From Clostridium polyendosporum (GTDB lineage Bacteria; Bacillota; Clostridia; Clostridiales; Clostridiaceae), in assembly GCF_018332455.1 (NCBI RefSeq), contig NZ_BOPZ01000011.1, forward strand, positions 1 through 64,000: DNA of 64,000 bases. The letters run 5' to 3'. The notes under the pieces are model-generated. The model made no database searches, was not told the origin of the DNA, and was given only the letters and a program-made list of their open reading frames with translations. Shown in pieces: positions 55,701-63,927 of the stretch. Position 1 is the stretch's first letter; the number at the start of each line of letters is the position of its first letter. The position numbers and the translations under genes are program-made.

Positions 55701-56492
55701 TTAATACTCAATATAACTGCTAGGTCTATGCCTATCTGCCAAAGTCACCGTTACATCTCTACCTAACACTACATTGTTATCATTAAGCACATTTAAAACG
55801 GTTTGAAAAGCTAAGTCTGGATGATTATTAGTATTACTTAAATGGCCCAAAATTATTTGCTTTGGTTCTCCACTATTTAATATATCTACTACAGCCTTAC
55901 CACAATCCTCATTAGATAAATGTCCTATTTCACTTAGTATTCTTCTCTTTAACGGATATGGATAAGGTCCAAACTTAAGCATTTGAACATCATGATTACA
56001 TTCTAAAAGTATTACTTGTGAATCCTTTATACTATCTTTTATTTCTTGAGTAAAAGTTCCTATATCTGTAGCTACACTTACACTTTTTCCATTTGAGTTA
56101 AGTGTATATCCCATAGGCCCTACAGCGTCATGGGGTATATTAAAACACTTTACTTCCATATCATTTACTGTGATTACACTTCTCTTATCTAAAATTCTTA
56201 TATTATATTCCTTTATCTTCCCTATAGAAACATCCATAGCATTCCAGGTAGCTTCATTCGCATAAATAGGGATATCGTACTTCCTAGAAAGTACGCCTAC
56301 CCCCTTAATATGATCAGAGTGCTCATGAGTAATAAATATTCCATCAAGTTCTGAAGGATTTTGCCCTATTTCTTTAAGCGCTTCATCTATCTTTTTTCCT
56401 GGTAATCCTGCATCTATTAAAACTTTTGCTCCTTCCGAAGCTATAAATATACTATTACCACTGCTTCCGCTGTATAATGAGCAAAATATCAT
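55701..56492 (-). CDS. walJ: WalJ-family metallo-beta-lactamase-fold hydrolase (YycJ)
   Basis: This MBL-fold hydrolase (263 aa) has the zinc motif THEHSDHIKG near residue 55, plus SLYSGSSGNS at the N-terminus and DIGTFTQEI, LECNHD and LGHLSNTNNHP later. WalJ-type proteins are linked to cell-wall/WalRK functions and coordination of division with replication, and have 5'-exonuclease-like fold relatives. No walRK genes lie in the window. The ATG at 56492 has GGGGGAA upstream. Confidence 0.88.
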   Translation of the reverse strand: MIFCSLYSGSSGNSIFIASEGAKVLIDAGLPGKKIDEALKEIGQNPSELDGIFITHEHSDHIKGVGVLSRKYDIPIYANEATWNAMDVSIGKIKEYNIRILDKRSVITVNDMEVKCFNIPHDAVGPMGYTLNSNGKSVSVATDIGTFTQEIKDSIKDSQVILLECNHDVQMLKFGPYPYPLKRRILSEIGHLSNEDCGKAVVDILNSGEPKQIILGHLSNTNNHPDLAFQTVLNVLNDNNVVLGRDVTVTLADRHRPSSYIEY

Positions 56493-56599
56493 GTATTATT
56501 TCCCCCATACATTGAGTTTAAGTAATTGCTTGTAGCTAACATCAACAAAGAATATACTTTTGAGTTAAAGTATACTCCTATTACTGCTAAACAATTATA

Positions 56600-57862
56600 C
56601 TATTCAACTCTTATTCTTGTAATATCTGCACCGAGTTCTCTAAACTTTCTTTCAATATGAGGATAGCCTCTGTCTATATGTTCTATGTCACATATTTCAG
56701 TTCTTCCCTCTGCTATCAGTCCTGCTATTACCATTGCTGCACCAGCTCTTAGGTCAGTAGCTTTAACTATGGCACCAGTAAGCTTTTCAACACCATCCAT
56801 TATTGCAGTTCTTCCCTCAACTTTTACTGAAGCTCCCATCTTCTTTAGCTCATCTAAATGCTTATGTCTATTCTCCCATATAGTTTCAGTGACAATGCTT
56901 CTTCCTGATACTTTGCTTAATAATATAGACATAGGTTGTTGTATATCTGTTGGAAATCCTGGATATGGAGCTGTTTTTATATTCACACCTTTTAATGGCT
57001 TATCTACAGTAACTCTTATACAGTCGTCGCCCTCTTCAATAATAGCTCCCATCTCTATAAGTTTTGCAGAAATAGATTCTAAATGTTTTGGAATTACATT
57101 AGTTATAGTGACATCTCCTCTTGTAGCCGCTGCTGCAATCATAAATGTACCAGCTTCTATTTGGTCTGGAATTACACTATAATTACAGCCCCTTAATGCA
57201 CTTACACCTTTAATTCTTATAATATCTGTTCCTGCACCCTTAATATCTGCTCCCATTGAGTTTAAAAAGTTAGCAACATCAACAACATGAGGTTCCTTTG
57301 CAACATTTTCTAAAATTGTTGTTCCTTCAGCTAAAGTAGCTGCAAGCATAACATTTATAGTAGCTCCAACACTTACAACATCAAAAAATATGTTTGCGCC
57401 AATCAGTTTATTTGCTTTAACTGCAACAGCCCCATGTTCAATTGTAACTTCAGCACCTAATGCTTCAAATCCCTTAATATGTTGGTCTATAGGTCTTACA
57501 CCTATAGGACACCCTCCTGGAAGTTCAACTCTAGCACTTTTAAATCTTGCAAGAAGTCCCCCAATAAAATAGTAGGAAGCTCTCATTCGTCTTACTTCTT
57601 CAGTACAAGCATTCACACTTGTTATGTCACTAGCATCAATTTCTAAGGTATTATCATCAATTTTATTTATGCCGCATCCTAAACTTCTTAGTATTCTTTC
57701 TAAACAATGAACATCTTCTATATCCGGAATATTTTCAATAATACACTTTCCTTCACTAGCTAATATTGCTGCTGGTAATATAGCAACTGCAGCATTTTTA
57801 GCTCCATTTATATTAACTTCACCCTTTAAAGTACACCCGCCATTTACAACCAATCTTTCCAT
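56600..57862 (-). CDS. murA: UDP-N-acetylglucosamine 1-carboxyvinyltransferase
   Basis: MurA catalyses the first committed step of peptidoglycan synthesis, adding enolpyruvate to UDP-GlcNAc. The catalytic Cys is residue 118 in PGGCPIG. The essential Lys22 is in NINGAKNAA. Further conserved segments are [17 protein letters not shown] and [16 protein letters not shown]. 420 aa. Cys rather than Asp at this position predicts fosfomycin sensitivity at the enzyme level. The ATG follows AAGGGTGAAG. With murI at 13 kb it is one of two peptidoglycan precursor genes here. Confidence 0.97.
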   Translation of the reverse strand: MERLVVNGGCTLKGEVNINGAKNAAVAILPAAILASEGKCIIENIPDIEDVHCLERILRSLGCGINKIDDNTLEIDASDITSVNACTEEVRRMRASYYFIGGLLARFKSARVELPGGCPIGVRPIDQHIKGFEALGAEVTIEHGAVAVKANKLIGANIFFDVVSVGATINVMLAATLAEGTTILENVAKEPHVVDVANFLNSMGADIKGAGTDIIRIKGVSALRGCNYSVIPDQIEAGTFMIAAAATRGDVTITNVIPKHLESISAKLIEMGAIIEEGDDCIRVTVDKPLKGVNIKTAPYPGFPTDIQQPMSILLSKVSGRSIVTETIWENRHKHLDELKKMGASVKVEGRTAIMDGVEKLTGAIVKATDLRAGAAMVIAGLIAEGRTEICDIEHIDRGYPHIERKFRELGADITRIRVE

Positions 57863-58224
57863 TTACTTCACCCTTGCTTAAAAATTTTTTATACTTTTAT
57901 ATATAAATTCCCCTCAAATAGAATAATTATCCAATTGGTTCCTTAATTTTTCAACAAAAATTGTTGAAAAAACTTCTTTTGTCACTTGTCCATAGTTTTC
58001 ATTATATCATAACGCTACAATAATTAAAGTAGTTTTTTACATTGTTTAAGTAGCAAATTATTCTTATTTATTTTTTAACATAGAAAAAGTACCACTTTTG
58101 TCCTAAGAATAATTTCCCAAAAACAAACTGAATAGTCATCAAGCCTGCCCAGCTTTAGTTAGACTTTAATATATTAAATTACAGCAAATAAAAACAGCGT
58201 TAAAAAACGCTGCTTTTATTTTGA
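57863..58224. other. gap upstream of murA with hairpins and repeat copy
   Basis: TTTTCAACAA and TTGTTGAAAA (about 57948-57970) form a perfect 10-bp inverted repeat upstream of murA, a possible operator or terminator. Between about 58125 and 58192 lie GCCTGCCCAGCTTTAGTTAG and ATTACAGCAAATAA, a copy of the second repeat family. No open frame is credible. Confidence 0.5.
58193..58219 (-). terminator. DUF1540 gene terminator
   Basis: On the minus strand AGCAGCGTT and AACGCTGTT pair around a T-rich loop, followed by TTTATTTG. It lies 6 bp beyond the DUF1540 stop. Confidence 0.85.
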
Positions 58225-58392
58225 TTATCTTTCTGGTTCAAAACTTCCACAATCAGTACATTCTATAGTATCTGCTTTCGATTCATGTTTAACAACTTGA
58301 ATCTTATCTAAAGTACAATAGTTATGACTCTTATCATGATATTTGCATTCACTTACTATACATCCAATACTACTATTATGCTTGTGTTCCAT
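58225..58392 (-). CDS. DUF1540 small zinc-binding protein
   Basis: A 55-codon gene on the minus strand, with AGGAGGAGAAACTTT before the ATG at 58392 and a terminator after it. The protein has the DUF1540 pattern: C-x4-C-x-Y-H near residue 11, a Cys before L-D-K-I-Q-V, and CTDCGSFE at the end. DUF1540 proteins are small, probably zinc-binding, and widespread in clostridia with unknown function. It is too short for common gene-calling cut-offs. Confidence 0.82.
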   Translation of the reverse strand: MEHKHNSSIGCIVSECKYHDKSHNYCTLDKIQVVKHESKADTIECTDCGSFEPER

Positions 58393-58608
58393 AAAGTTTC
58401 TCCTCCTAAATACCTTTTTTTATTTGTCTAAGTGAAAATTTAACAAACTAAAATTCTTAAGCACAGGGAAATACTAGTCTTTCCACAAATTTATTATTTG
58501 CTTATATCTTTTAATTATTCAGATATTTTTTTGTGTTTATCAATGTGTTATAATTTATAACAAAGTCTTTATGTTATATAAAGAAAAATCATTAAGAGAG
58601 GTTACAAA

Positions 58609-59157
58609 ATGAAATATTATTTAGTTGCATTGTTCGATGAAGAATCTTATAAGCTTATTGAACCTATACAAAAAAACCTTTCCAGGAGACATAAATTATA
58701 TAAGAACCTTCCTACTTTGCATATAACTTTAGAGGTAATAGATAATCCCAATATAGAAAAATTAGACGTGATATTAGAGAAAATAATAAAACCTTATAAA
58801 AGATTTAAAGTTGAACTAAAAGATATACTATGTTTTAATGAACCATATAAATCTGTAAATTTAAAAGTTGAAAATAAAGGCTATATAAAAAGACTTGCAA
58901 GAAATATAAACGATACACTTAAACTTCATGGGTTTAATGTAAGAGAAACTGTAGATGATTGGAATTTACATGTTTCTTTAGCTAGTACAAACTTTTCACC
59001 AAGAGAATGGAAAAAACAAGAATATGAAGTTGCCTGTAGTTCAGCTAAGAATCAGGACTTTCATGACATGGCTAAAATTGACAGGATAGAACTATGGAAA
59101 TCAATAAACAACAAGAAGGAACTGATTGTAAAGACCTATCCTTTAAAATCCTATTAA
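58609..59157 (+). CDS. 2'-5' RNA ligase family (2H phosphoesterase) protein
   Basis: The 182-aa protein carries two H-x-T/S-x motifs, LHITLE near residue 44 and LHVSLA near residue 125, which define the 2H phosphoesterase superfamily. Members include RNA 2',3'-cyclic phosphodiesterases. No other domain is visible. The ATG follows AGAGAGGTTAC. It is monocistronic with a terminator after it. Confidence 0.88.
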   Translation: MKYYLVALFDEESYKLIEPIQKNLSRRHKLYKNLPTLHITLEVIDNPNIEKLDVILEKIIKPYKRFKVELKDILCFNEPYKSVNLKVENKGYIKRLARNINDTLKLHGFNVRETVDDWNLHVSLASTNFSPREWKKQEYEVACSSAKNQDFHDMAKIDRIELWKSINNKKELIVKTYPLKSY

Positions 59158-59246
59158 AGATAAATAACTTGAAATTTAATCTTTAATTTATTTTTACATA
59201 ACATCTGTTTGTAATATTTCTAATTTAAAGATTTCAGTCATCAAAA

Positions 59247-59289
59247 GTAAGGAAGCTATACCTAAATTGGTATAGCTTCCTCATTTTTG
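59247..59289 (+). terminator. terminator after the 2H gene
   Basis: AGGAAGCTATACC and GGTATAGCTTCCT form a perfect 13-bp stem with a TAAATT loop, followed by CATTTTTG. Confidence 0.85.
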
Positions 59290-59443
59290 AATATACTAAT
59301 ACTATTTTAATTACAAAATTCTAAAAATTTTTAGAATATAAAATATTTTTACTTTGTATTCGTTTACTGAACTTTTCAACACTTAAAAGATTTTGTACAA
59401 TATTTACGTTGGCATATTGCCAAAAAGATAGGGGGATATACAT

Positions 59444-59920
59444 ATGAATCTTAATAAATTTTTCGATAAACAAAAAGAATTAATTAAGAAACTAATCATT
59501 GACCCAAGCTTGAACGACTATAAATTATCTGCAAGAAAGTATCTAGAACTTCACGTTAAGTTAGGTTCTTTAGCAGATGAGACAAAATGTTTTAAGTATT
59601 GGATTGAAAAAGATGTAAAGATTTCCAAAGCACAAGCTCTTGATAAATACATTGAATGTTTACACTATATACTTATAATTGGTATAGATAAAGGATACAC
59701 TGATATAGAAAAAATTACTGTTAAGCCAAATGACTACTGCTTAAGTGATCAATTCCTAGGTTTATTTATAGATTTAAATGACTTAGTTTTTTCACCTTCT
59801 GCGGATCATTATCATACTTTATTTGAAGATTTTATTAGTCTTGGTATAAGTCTTGGATTTTCTGAGAAGCAAATCGAAGAAAGATTTTTACAGCAAAATG
59901 TTCGTAAAGTTGCACTATAA
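59444..59920 (+). CDS. dimeric dUTPase-like protein with altered active site
   Basis: The 158-aa protein aligns over its length with dimeric (MazG-fold) dUTPases of Firmicutes: MNLNKFFDKQKEL, then LELHVKLGSLADETKCFKYW and ALDKYIECLHYILIIGI. In active enzymes the acidic metal ligands read VELGELANE and EEYVDGLHF. Here the corresponding positions are VKLGSLADE and DKYIECLHY, so several metal-binding Glu/Asp are Lys, Ser or Glu. It may be catalytically weak or repurposed. The ATG follows a GGGGGATA site. Alignment is from memory. Confidence 0.7.
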   Translation: MNLNKFFDKQKELIKKLIIDPSLNDYKLSARKYLELHVKLGSLADETKCFKYWIEKDVKISKAQALDKYIECLHYILIIGIDKGYTDIEKITVKPNDYCLSDQFLGLFIDLNDLVFSPSADHYHTLFEDFISLGISLGFSEKQIEERFLQQNVRKVAL

Positions 59921-60097
59921 TCATTACGATGTTAGCTGAAGAGTCCACTTATTCATGGGTGAGATGAAAAGCTATTGGTAGTTAATATTTGTATAAATTT
60001 ACAGTATTACTTAATATACTATAAATAGTCAAGCATAAGACTTTAAAATGCTAAATGCTCTATAAAAATATTTAGATAAAAATTATAATACACTTGA
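59921..60097. other. leader region with small hairpins and -10 box
   Basis: TAGCTGAAGAGTCCAC and the matching AGCTATTGG (about 59933-59980) can form a weak stem around CACTTATTCATGGGTG. A perfect TATAAT at 60084-60089 lies about 10 bp before the structured RNA at 60098; no consensus -35 is at the right distance (TATAAA). Confidence 0.35.
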
Positions 60098-60232
60098 TCA
60101 TAGAGTGTATAGGTAAACTGCTATGCGCATTAATTTAGTAGGGGTGCTGTCATCCCTTAAAATTTTGGGAACTACGGTTATCAGCAATGAACTACTGACT
60201 ACCACCAAAGAATCTCTCTTGCTTATCTATGA
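60098..60232 (+). ncRNA. structured RNA candidate (long rod with central bubble)
   Basis: The 5' side TCATAGA (60098-60104) pairs with TCTATGA (60226-60232) and TAGGTAA (60110-60116) with TTGCTTA (60219-60225, two G-U pairs). This closes a large internal loop of about 20 nt per side. Beyond it TAGTAG (60136-60141) pairs with CTACTG, TGCTG (60145-60149) with CAGCA (60182-60186), and TCCC with GGGA to a terminal hairpin near 60153-60170. The shape, a long rod with a central open bubble, resembles 6S RNA, but the sequence is not one I recognise. Confidence 0.5.
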
Positions 60233-60285
60233 GAGTTGTCAATTAAATTCTATGACTTAATTTTCTAATTAACATGCTATTATAA

Positions 60286-60325
60286 AAGTTATGTGCATTA
60301 AACTTAGCACATGACTTTTTTTCTT
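60286..60325 (+). terminator. terminator of the structured RNA or leader
   Basis: AAGTTATGTGC and GCACATGACTT pair (one mismatch) around ATTAAACTTA, followed by TTTTTTC. Together with the upstream fold it closes a transcript of about 230 nt. Confidence 0.8.
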
Positions 60326-60339
60326 TTGGTAATACTAAA

Positions 60340-60435
60340 AATACACAAGGTCAATCCTTAGTGAATTTAAGGAAAAAGCATTAGCATTCAATACTTTCCC
60401 TAAAATTATTAATTCAGTTATGAAATTGTGTATCT
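60340..60435. repeat. MITE-like hairpin repeat copy
   Basis: AATACACAAGGTCAATCCTTA at the left and TTCAGTTATGAAATTGTGTATCT at the right (last 20 bases at 60416-60435) form the terminal inverted repeat. Inside, TTTAAGGAAAA and TTTCCCTAAAA form the second stem, with CATTAGCATTCAATACT in the middle. The right end overlaps an upstream in-frame ATG (60420) of the DMT gene, which is therefore not the real start. Confidence 0.72.
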
Positions 60436-60455
60436 ATATATCAGAGGTGATTTTT

Positions 60456-60887
60456 ATGATGGGAATAATTTTTTCTATAGTCGCTGGTGTTGCTATGAGT
60501 CTACAAGGAGTTTTTAATACTAGACTTGGTGAAAAGATAGGGCTATGGGAAACTAACACCATAGTTCAAGGTTCTGCTTTTATTATCACTATAATAATAA
60601 CTCTTATATTTGGAAGAGGGCGCTTTAGTGAATTAAAGTCTGCTAATAAGCTATATTTATTAGGTGGTGTACTTAGTGTAATAATTATTTTCACAGTAAT
60701 GGAAGGAATAAGAGAATTAGGAACAGTCTATTCCATATCTACTATTTTAATAGCTCAACTGCTTGCTGCAGGTATAATAGATGCCTTTGGTCTTTTTGAT
60801 TCCAAAAAGATTAGTTTCGGATTAAATGAAATTATTGGTGTAGTTGTTATGATTGCAGGTATAATAATATTTAAGTGGAAAAGTTAG
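60456..60887 (+). CDS. small DMT-family permease (YdcZ/DUF606)
   Basis: This 143-aa protein consists almost entirely of four to five hydrophobic helices and matches the YdcZ/DUF606 half of the drug/metabolite transporter superfamily (FSIVAGVAMSLQGVFNTRLG near the N-terminus; GTVYSISTILIAQLLAAGII later). Such proteins work as dimers. The substrate is unknown. The start is the ATG at 60456 (or 60459) behind GAGGTGA; the upstream in-frame ATG lies in a repeat. It follows the structured RNA and terminator, so riboswitch-like control is possible. Confidence 0.82.
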   Translation: MMGIIFSIVAGVAMSLQGVFNTRLGEKIGLWETNTIVQGSAFIITIIITLIFGRGRFSELKSANKLYLLGGVLSVIIIFTVMEGIRELGTVYSISTILIAQLLAAGIIDAFGLFDSKKISFGLNEIIGVVVMIAGIIIFKWKS

Positions 60888-60924
60888 TAAAATTAGAATG
60901 ATTTCTCAACACATAAATTACAAA

Positions 60925-60960
60925 AAAATTCACCATTATAGATGGTGAATTTTTTTGTAA
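60925..60960. terminator. terminator after the DMT gene
   Basis: AAAAATTCACCATT and GGTGAATTTTTTT form a stem around TATAGAT with A- and T-runs on either side. It works in both directions. Confidence 0.88.
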
Positions 60961-61175
60961 CTTACAACTTTATTTCTTTTATTATTTAACATAAAACTAA
61001 CCATGTATAGAGTATACTCAAACTTAACTATATTTCACTTTGTGAAATAACAACAAATAAAAAATAACACTTATCATTCTTGAGCGCTAATTTATTAAAG
61101 GTTTTATTAAGTAAGTATAACAAAATTATGGTAAATCATATAATATATATTGTAATCACTATAAAGGAGTATGCA

Positions 61176-62369
61176 ATGTTCTCTTTAAAAAATAAGCTAG
61201 ATACTAATTTACGCTATTATATTACTAATGGTTGTTACAAGCAGTATAGGGTTCTTATAAAGTGTAAAAATTTCCAAAATAACATATTATCAAAAATTTC
61301 TTCTATGAGAGGAACTAACATTCATTCCATATCATCTATAGGAATACTAGCTGTAGAAGTCTCTCCAAGAGCTATAGAGAGGCTTATAGAGTATCCAGAA
61401 GTTGAACATATTTGTTTAGATAGCTATGGATTTTTATGTGGTATGAGTGTATCAACAGCAAATAATATACGACTCCCGGAAAGATATAAACTTACTGGCA
61501 AAGGGGTAAGTATAGGACTCGTAGATAGTGGTGTATATCCTCATCCTGATCTTTTAATTCCATCTAACAGAATTAAGGAGTTTGTAGATTTAATAAATAA
61601 CCTTAAATATCCTTATGATGATAATGGACATGGTACCTTTATAAGTGGAATACTTTGTGGTAGCGGTTATTCCTCTAAAAACATGTATGGAGGTATAGCT
61701 AATAAAAGTGATCTTTACTGTTATAAAGCATTTAATGCCTCAGGTAAAGGATATATCTCTGATATACTTTATGCTACAGAATGCCTTATAAATTTACCTC
61801 CTGAAGCAAACCTTAAGGTTCTATGTCTTCCATTTGAACTTCTTGATAATAATACTTTCATACTTTCTCTTTTCGAGAACCTCTTTGCGCAAGCTGTAAA
61901 TAAAAACATAATTCCAGTAGTTCCATCAGGAAGTAACATAAATAAAGAACATTCTATTGCTGGTATTGCAACTTCCAAGAACTGCATAACTGTAGCAGGA
62001 TTGGATACCACTAAATCTATAAAGGCATATACATTTTCATCCTGTGGTCCATTTGGTAAACTCCAAAAACCTGATTTAGCTGCTGCTTCAGTCAATATTA
62101 CATCCTTAAATACTGACACCTCATATATTTCAGATAGAAATGGCATTAAGATATATGCCCCTAAACTCACTACAGCTTATACCACCTTTAGTGGAACTTC
62201 CTGTGCTGCAGCTTATGTAAGTGCTCTATGTGCTTTACTTTTAGAAAATAACCCTTCACTAACTTTTAAGGACATATGTTCCCTTATTAAAATATCTTGT
62301 GAAACCACTTTGTTACCAAGATACGTGGAAGGGGAAGGTGTAATTAATATCAACAAACTCTTTTCATAA
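61176..62369 (+). CDS. S8-family serine protease (subtilase), intracellular type
   Basis: The catalytic triad is Asp117 in GLVDSGVYPHP, His152 in NGHGTFISGI and Ser342 in FSGTSCAAAYV; Asn255 can form the oxyanion hole. Residues about 15-85 resemble an I9-type inhibitory propeptide (YRVLIKC, GILAVEVSP). No signal peptide is visible, so the protease is intracellular or exported another way. The start is the ATG at 61176 behind AAAGGAGTATGCA; the open frame extends upstream to 61080. 397 aa. It resembles protease families of clostridia active during sporulation and germination, which is inference. Confidence 0.86.
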   Translation: MFSLKNKLDTNLRYYITNGCYKQYRVLIKCKNFQNNILSKISSMRGTNIHSISSIGILAVEVSPRAIERLIEYPEVEHICLDSYGFLCGMSVSTANNIRLPERYKLTGKGVSIGLVDSGVYPHPDLLIPSNRIKEFVDLINNLKYPYDDNGHGTFISGILCGSGYSSKNMYGGIANKSDLYCYKAFNASGKGYISDILYATECLINLPPEANLKVLCLPFELLDNNTFILSLFENLFAQAVNKNIIPVVPSGSNINKEHSIAGIATSKNCITVAGLDTTKSIKAYTFSSCGPFGKLQKPDLAAASVNITSLNTDTSYISDRNGIKIYAPKLTTAYTTFSGTSCAAAYVSALCALLLENNPSLTFKDICSLIKISCETTLLPRYVEGEGVININKLFS

Positions 62370-62508
62370 AACAATTCACTGCCATTTATAATTAATAAAT
62401 AAGATTAACAAAGCATAGAACCTGCTCAGGTTTAACTTTATGAAATGACAGCAAATTGAAAAGCAGCTTGTTGAATCTTCAATGTATCTTATTCAAGCTG
62501 CTTCTTAA
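62370..62508. other. gap with second-repeat-family copy
   Basis: Between about 62415 and 62455 lie AACCTGCTCAGGTTTAACTT and ATGAAATGACAGCAAATT, matching the second dispersed repeat. AGCAGCTTG and CAAGCTGCT around 62462-62502 form a terminator-like stem between convergent genes. Confidence 0.5.
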
Positions 62509-63711
62509 TTACTTTATGTATTTTGATGGATCTATCGCTCTTCCATTCACCCTAAGTTCAAAGTGAAGATGAGGACCTGTACTCCTTCCTGTACTACCTA
62601 TTTTTCCAATAATATCTCCTTTCTTAACTGTTTCCCCTGATTTAACAATGATTTTGCTACAGTGCCCATATACTGTCTCTATCCCATTTCCATGGTTTAA
62701 TATTATCATATTTCCATAGACATTACTGTATCCTATTTCTTTCACTATACCACCAAGGGCAGATTTTATTGGATCTCCTATATTTCCCACTATATCTATA
62801 CCATGATGTGTTCCTCCCCACCTTGAACCATAACCCGAGCTTATACTTCCTCTTGAAGGTTTAGCTAAAAAAGTAACTCCAGCAGATATAGGATTTTTAG
62901 TTCCTTGTTGAATTATTGTATCCTTAGTTGGTACTAAAACTTTTTCCTCTACTTTTTTAACATCAACTTTTTTATCATTAATAAAGGTAACTTCATTTAT
63001 TACTTCTTTTTGTCCACTGGTTCCTTTTGTGATTTTCGAGTCGCCAATATAAAGATCATTAGTAGAATTTATAATGGTTGAAGGGACTATCTCTATAAAT
63101 TCTTTATTTTTTGATTGTATTTCTACTTCAACTAAAGGATCATTACTTTGTTTGTTTAATGTTATTACTTTTGCAACTATGTCATCTATAGAAATTGTAT
63201 TAGAGATATTCGTTTTTTCTTCAATACATTTTAAGTTTGTATTAACTTCAACAGAAATTAACGAATCCCGATCTATTTTATTTTCATCTATATAATACTC
63301 TGCGACCTTTTCTAAAACCTTTTGGCCTTCCTCCTTATTAGCAACATATCCTATATAATTATCTTCAATTAAGAGTTTTATAACATTGACATTTTTATTT
63401 AAATTGCTTCTTATAGTATTCTTAACTTCAACCAAATTTGATAATTTTACATCTGAATCTTTTATCTTTTTGTATGTTAACTTTTCTTTGCTCATATCTA
63501 CATTATTAAATCTATTATTAATATCCTTCTTTAAATCATTAAAAGCTTCTTTTGCTTCATCTTTATTTTCTACATAACCAACTACTATGTCATTAATATA
63601 CACTTCATATACACCATACCCTTTTGCTACTATAAAATATATAAGCAAAGGTATAAGTATACAAATAATACCTCTTAATGCATAATACCGTACACTATCT
63701 TTACTATCCAT
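62509..63711 (-). CDS. membrane-anchored M23 (LytM/LysM-type) peptidase with G5 region
   Basis: This is a probable peptidoglycan hydrolase. Residues 1-30 have a membrane anchor (YALRGIICILIPLLIYFIVA). Residues about 35-190 are repeats around YINDIVVGYVENKDEAKEAF and a second copy IEDNYIGYVANKEEGQKV. Residues about 195-275 look like a G5-type region (EVIN...KKVDVKKVEEKV). The C-terminal M23 domain holds the zinc ligands in GGTHHGIDIVG and HLHFELR. The ATG at 63711 follows AAAGGAGAATAACA; the open frame continues to 63771. 400 aa. No LysM domain is visible. Confidence 0.9.
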   Translation of the reverse strand: MDSKDSVRYYALRGIICILIPLLIYFIVAKGYGVYEVYINDIVVGYVENKDEAKEAFNDLKKDINNRFNNVDMSKEKLTYKKIKDSDVKLSNLVEVKNTIRSNLNKNVNVIKLLIEDNYIGYVANKEEGQKVLEKVAEYYIDENKIDRDSLISVEVNTNLKCIEEKTNISNTISIDDIVAKVITLNKQSNDPLVEVEIQSKNKEFIEIVPSTIINSTNDLYIGDSKITKGTSGQKEVINEVTFINDKKVDVKKVEEKVLVPTKDTIIQQGTKNPISAGVTFLAKPSRGSISSGYGSRWGGTHHGIDIVGNIGDPIKSALGGIVKEIGYSNVYGNMIILNHGNGIETVYGHCSKIIVKSGETVKKGDIIGKIGSTGRSTGPHLHFELRVNGRAIDPSKYIK

Positions 63712-63927
63712 TGTTATTCTCCTTTTGTTGTAATCGTTAATATTAAAATCAGCATTTTTTAATGTTTCCAATTAAAATATATTTTATTCAAGTATAATAA
63801 TTATTTATAGTAGTAATTGGCAAACTATCCTTGTTGAGAGATACTATCCCCTTTGCTATAATAGATTTACACTAAATTAATTATAACTTCTACAGTGAAA
63901 TTACTTGATTGGACGGTTGATAACTCT

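Noticed and set aside
56685-57182. 165-codon open frame opposite murA
   Set aside because: Antisense shadow of a conserved gene without a ribosome binding site.
59930-59985. CTGAAGAGTCC segment considered as a hammerhead or other ribozyme core
   Set aside because: The conserved CUGAUGA and GAAA blocks and three stems of a hammerhead are not present.
60420-60455. Upstream ATG for the DMT permease
   Set aside because: It lies in the right end of a dispersed repeat, and a good GAGGTGA site precedes the ATG at 60456.
61769-62170. Antisense frame in the subtilase gene
   Set aside because: No ribosome binding site; the reverse strand encodes the catalytic core of the protease.
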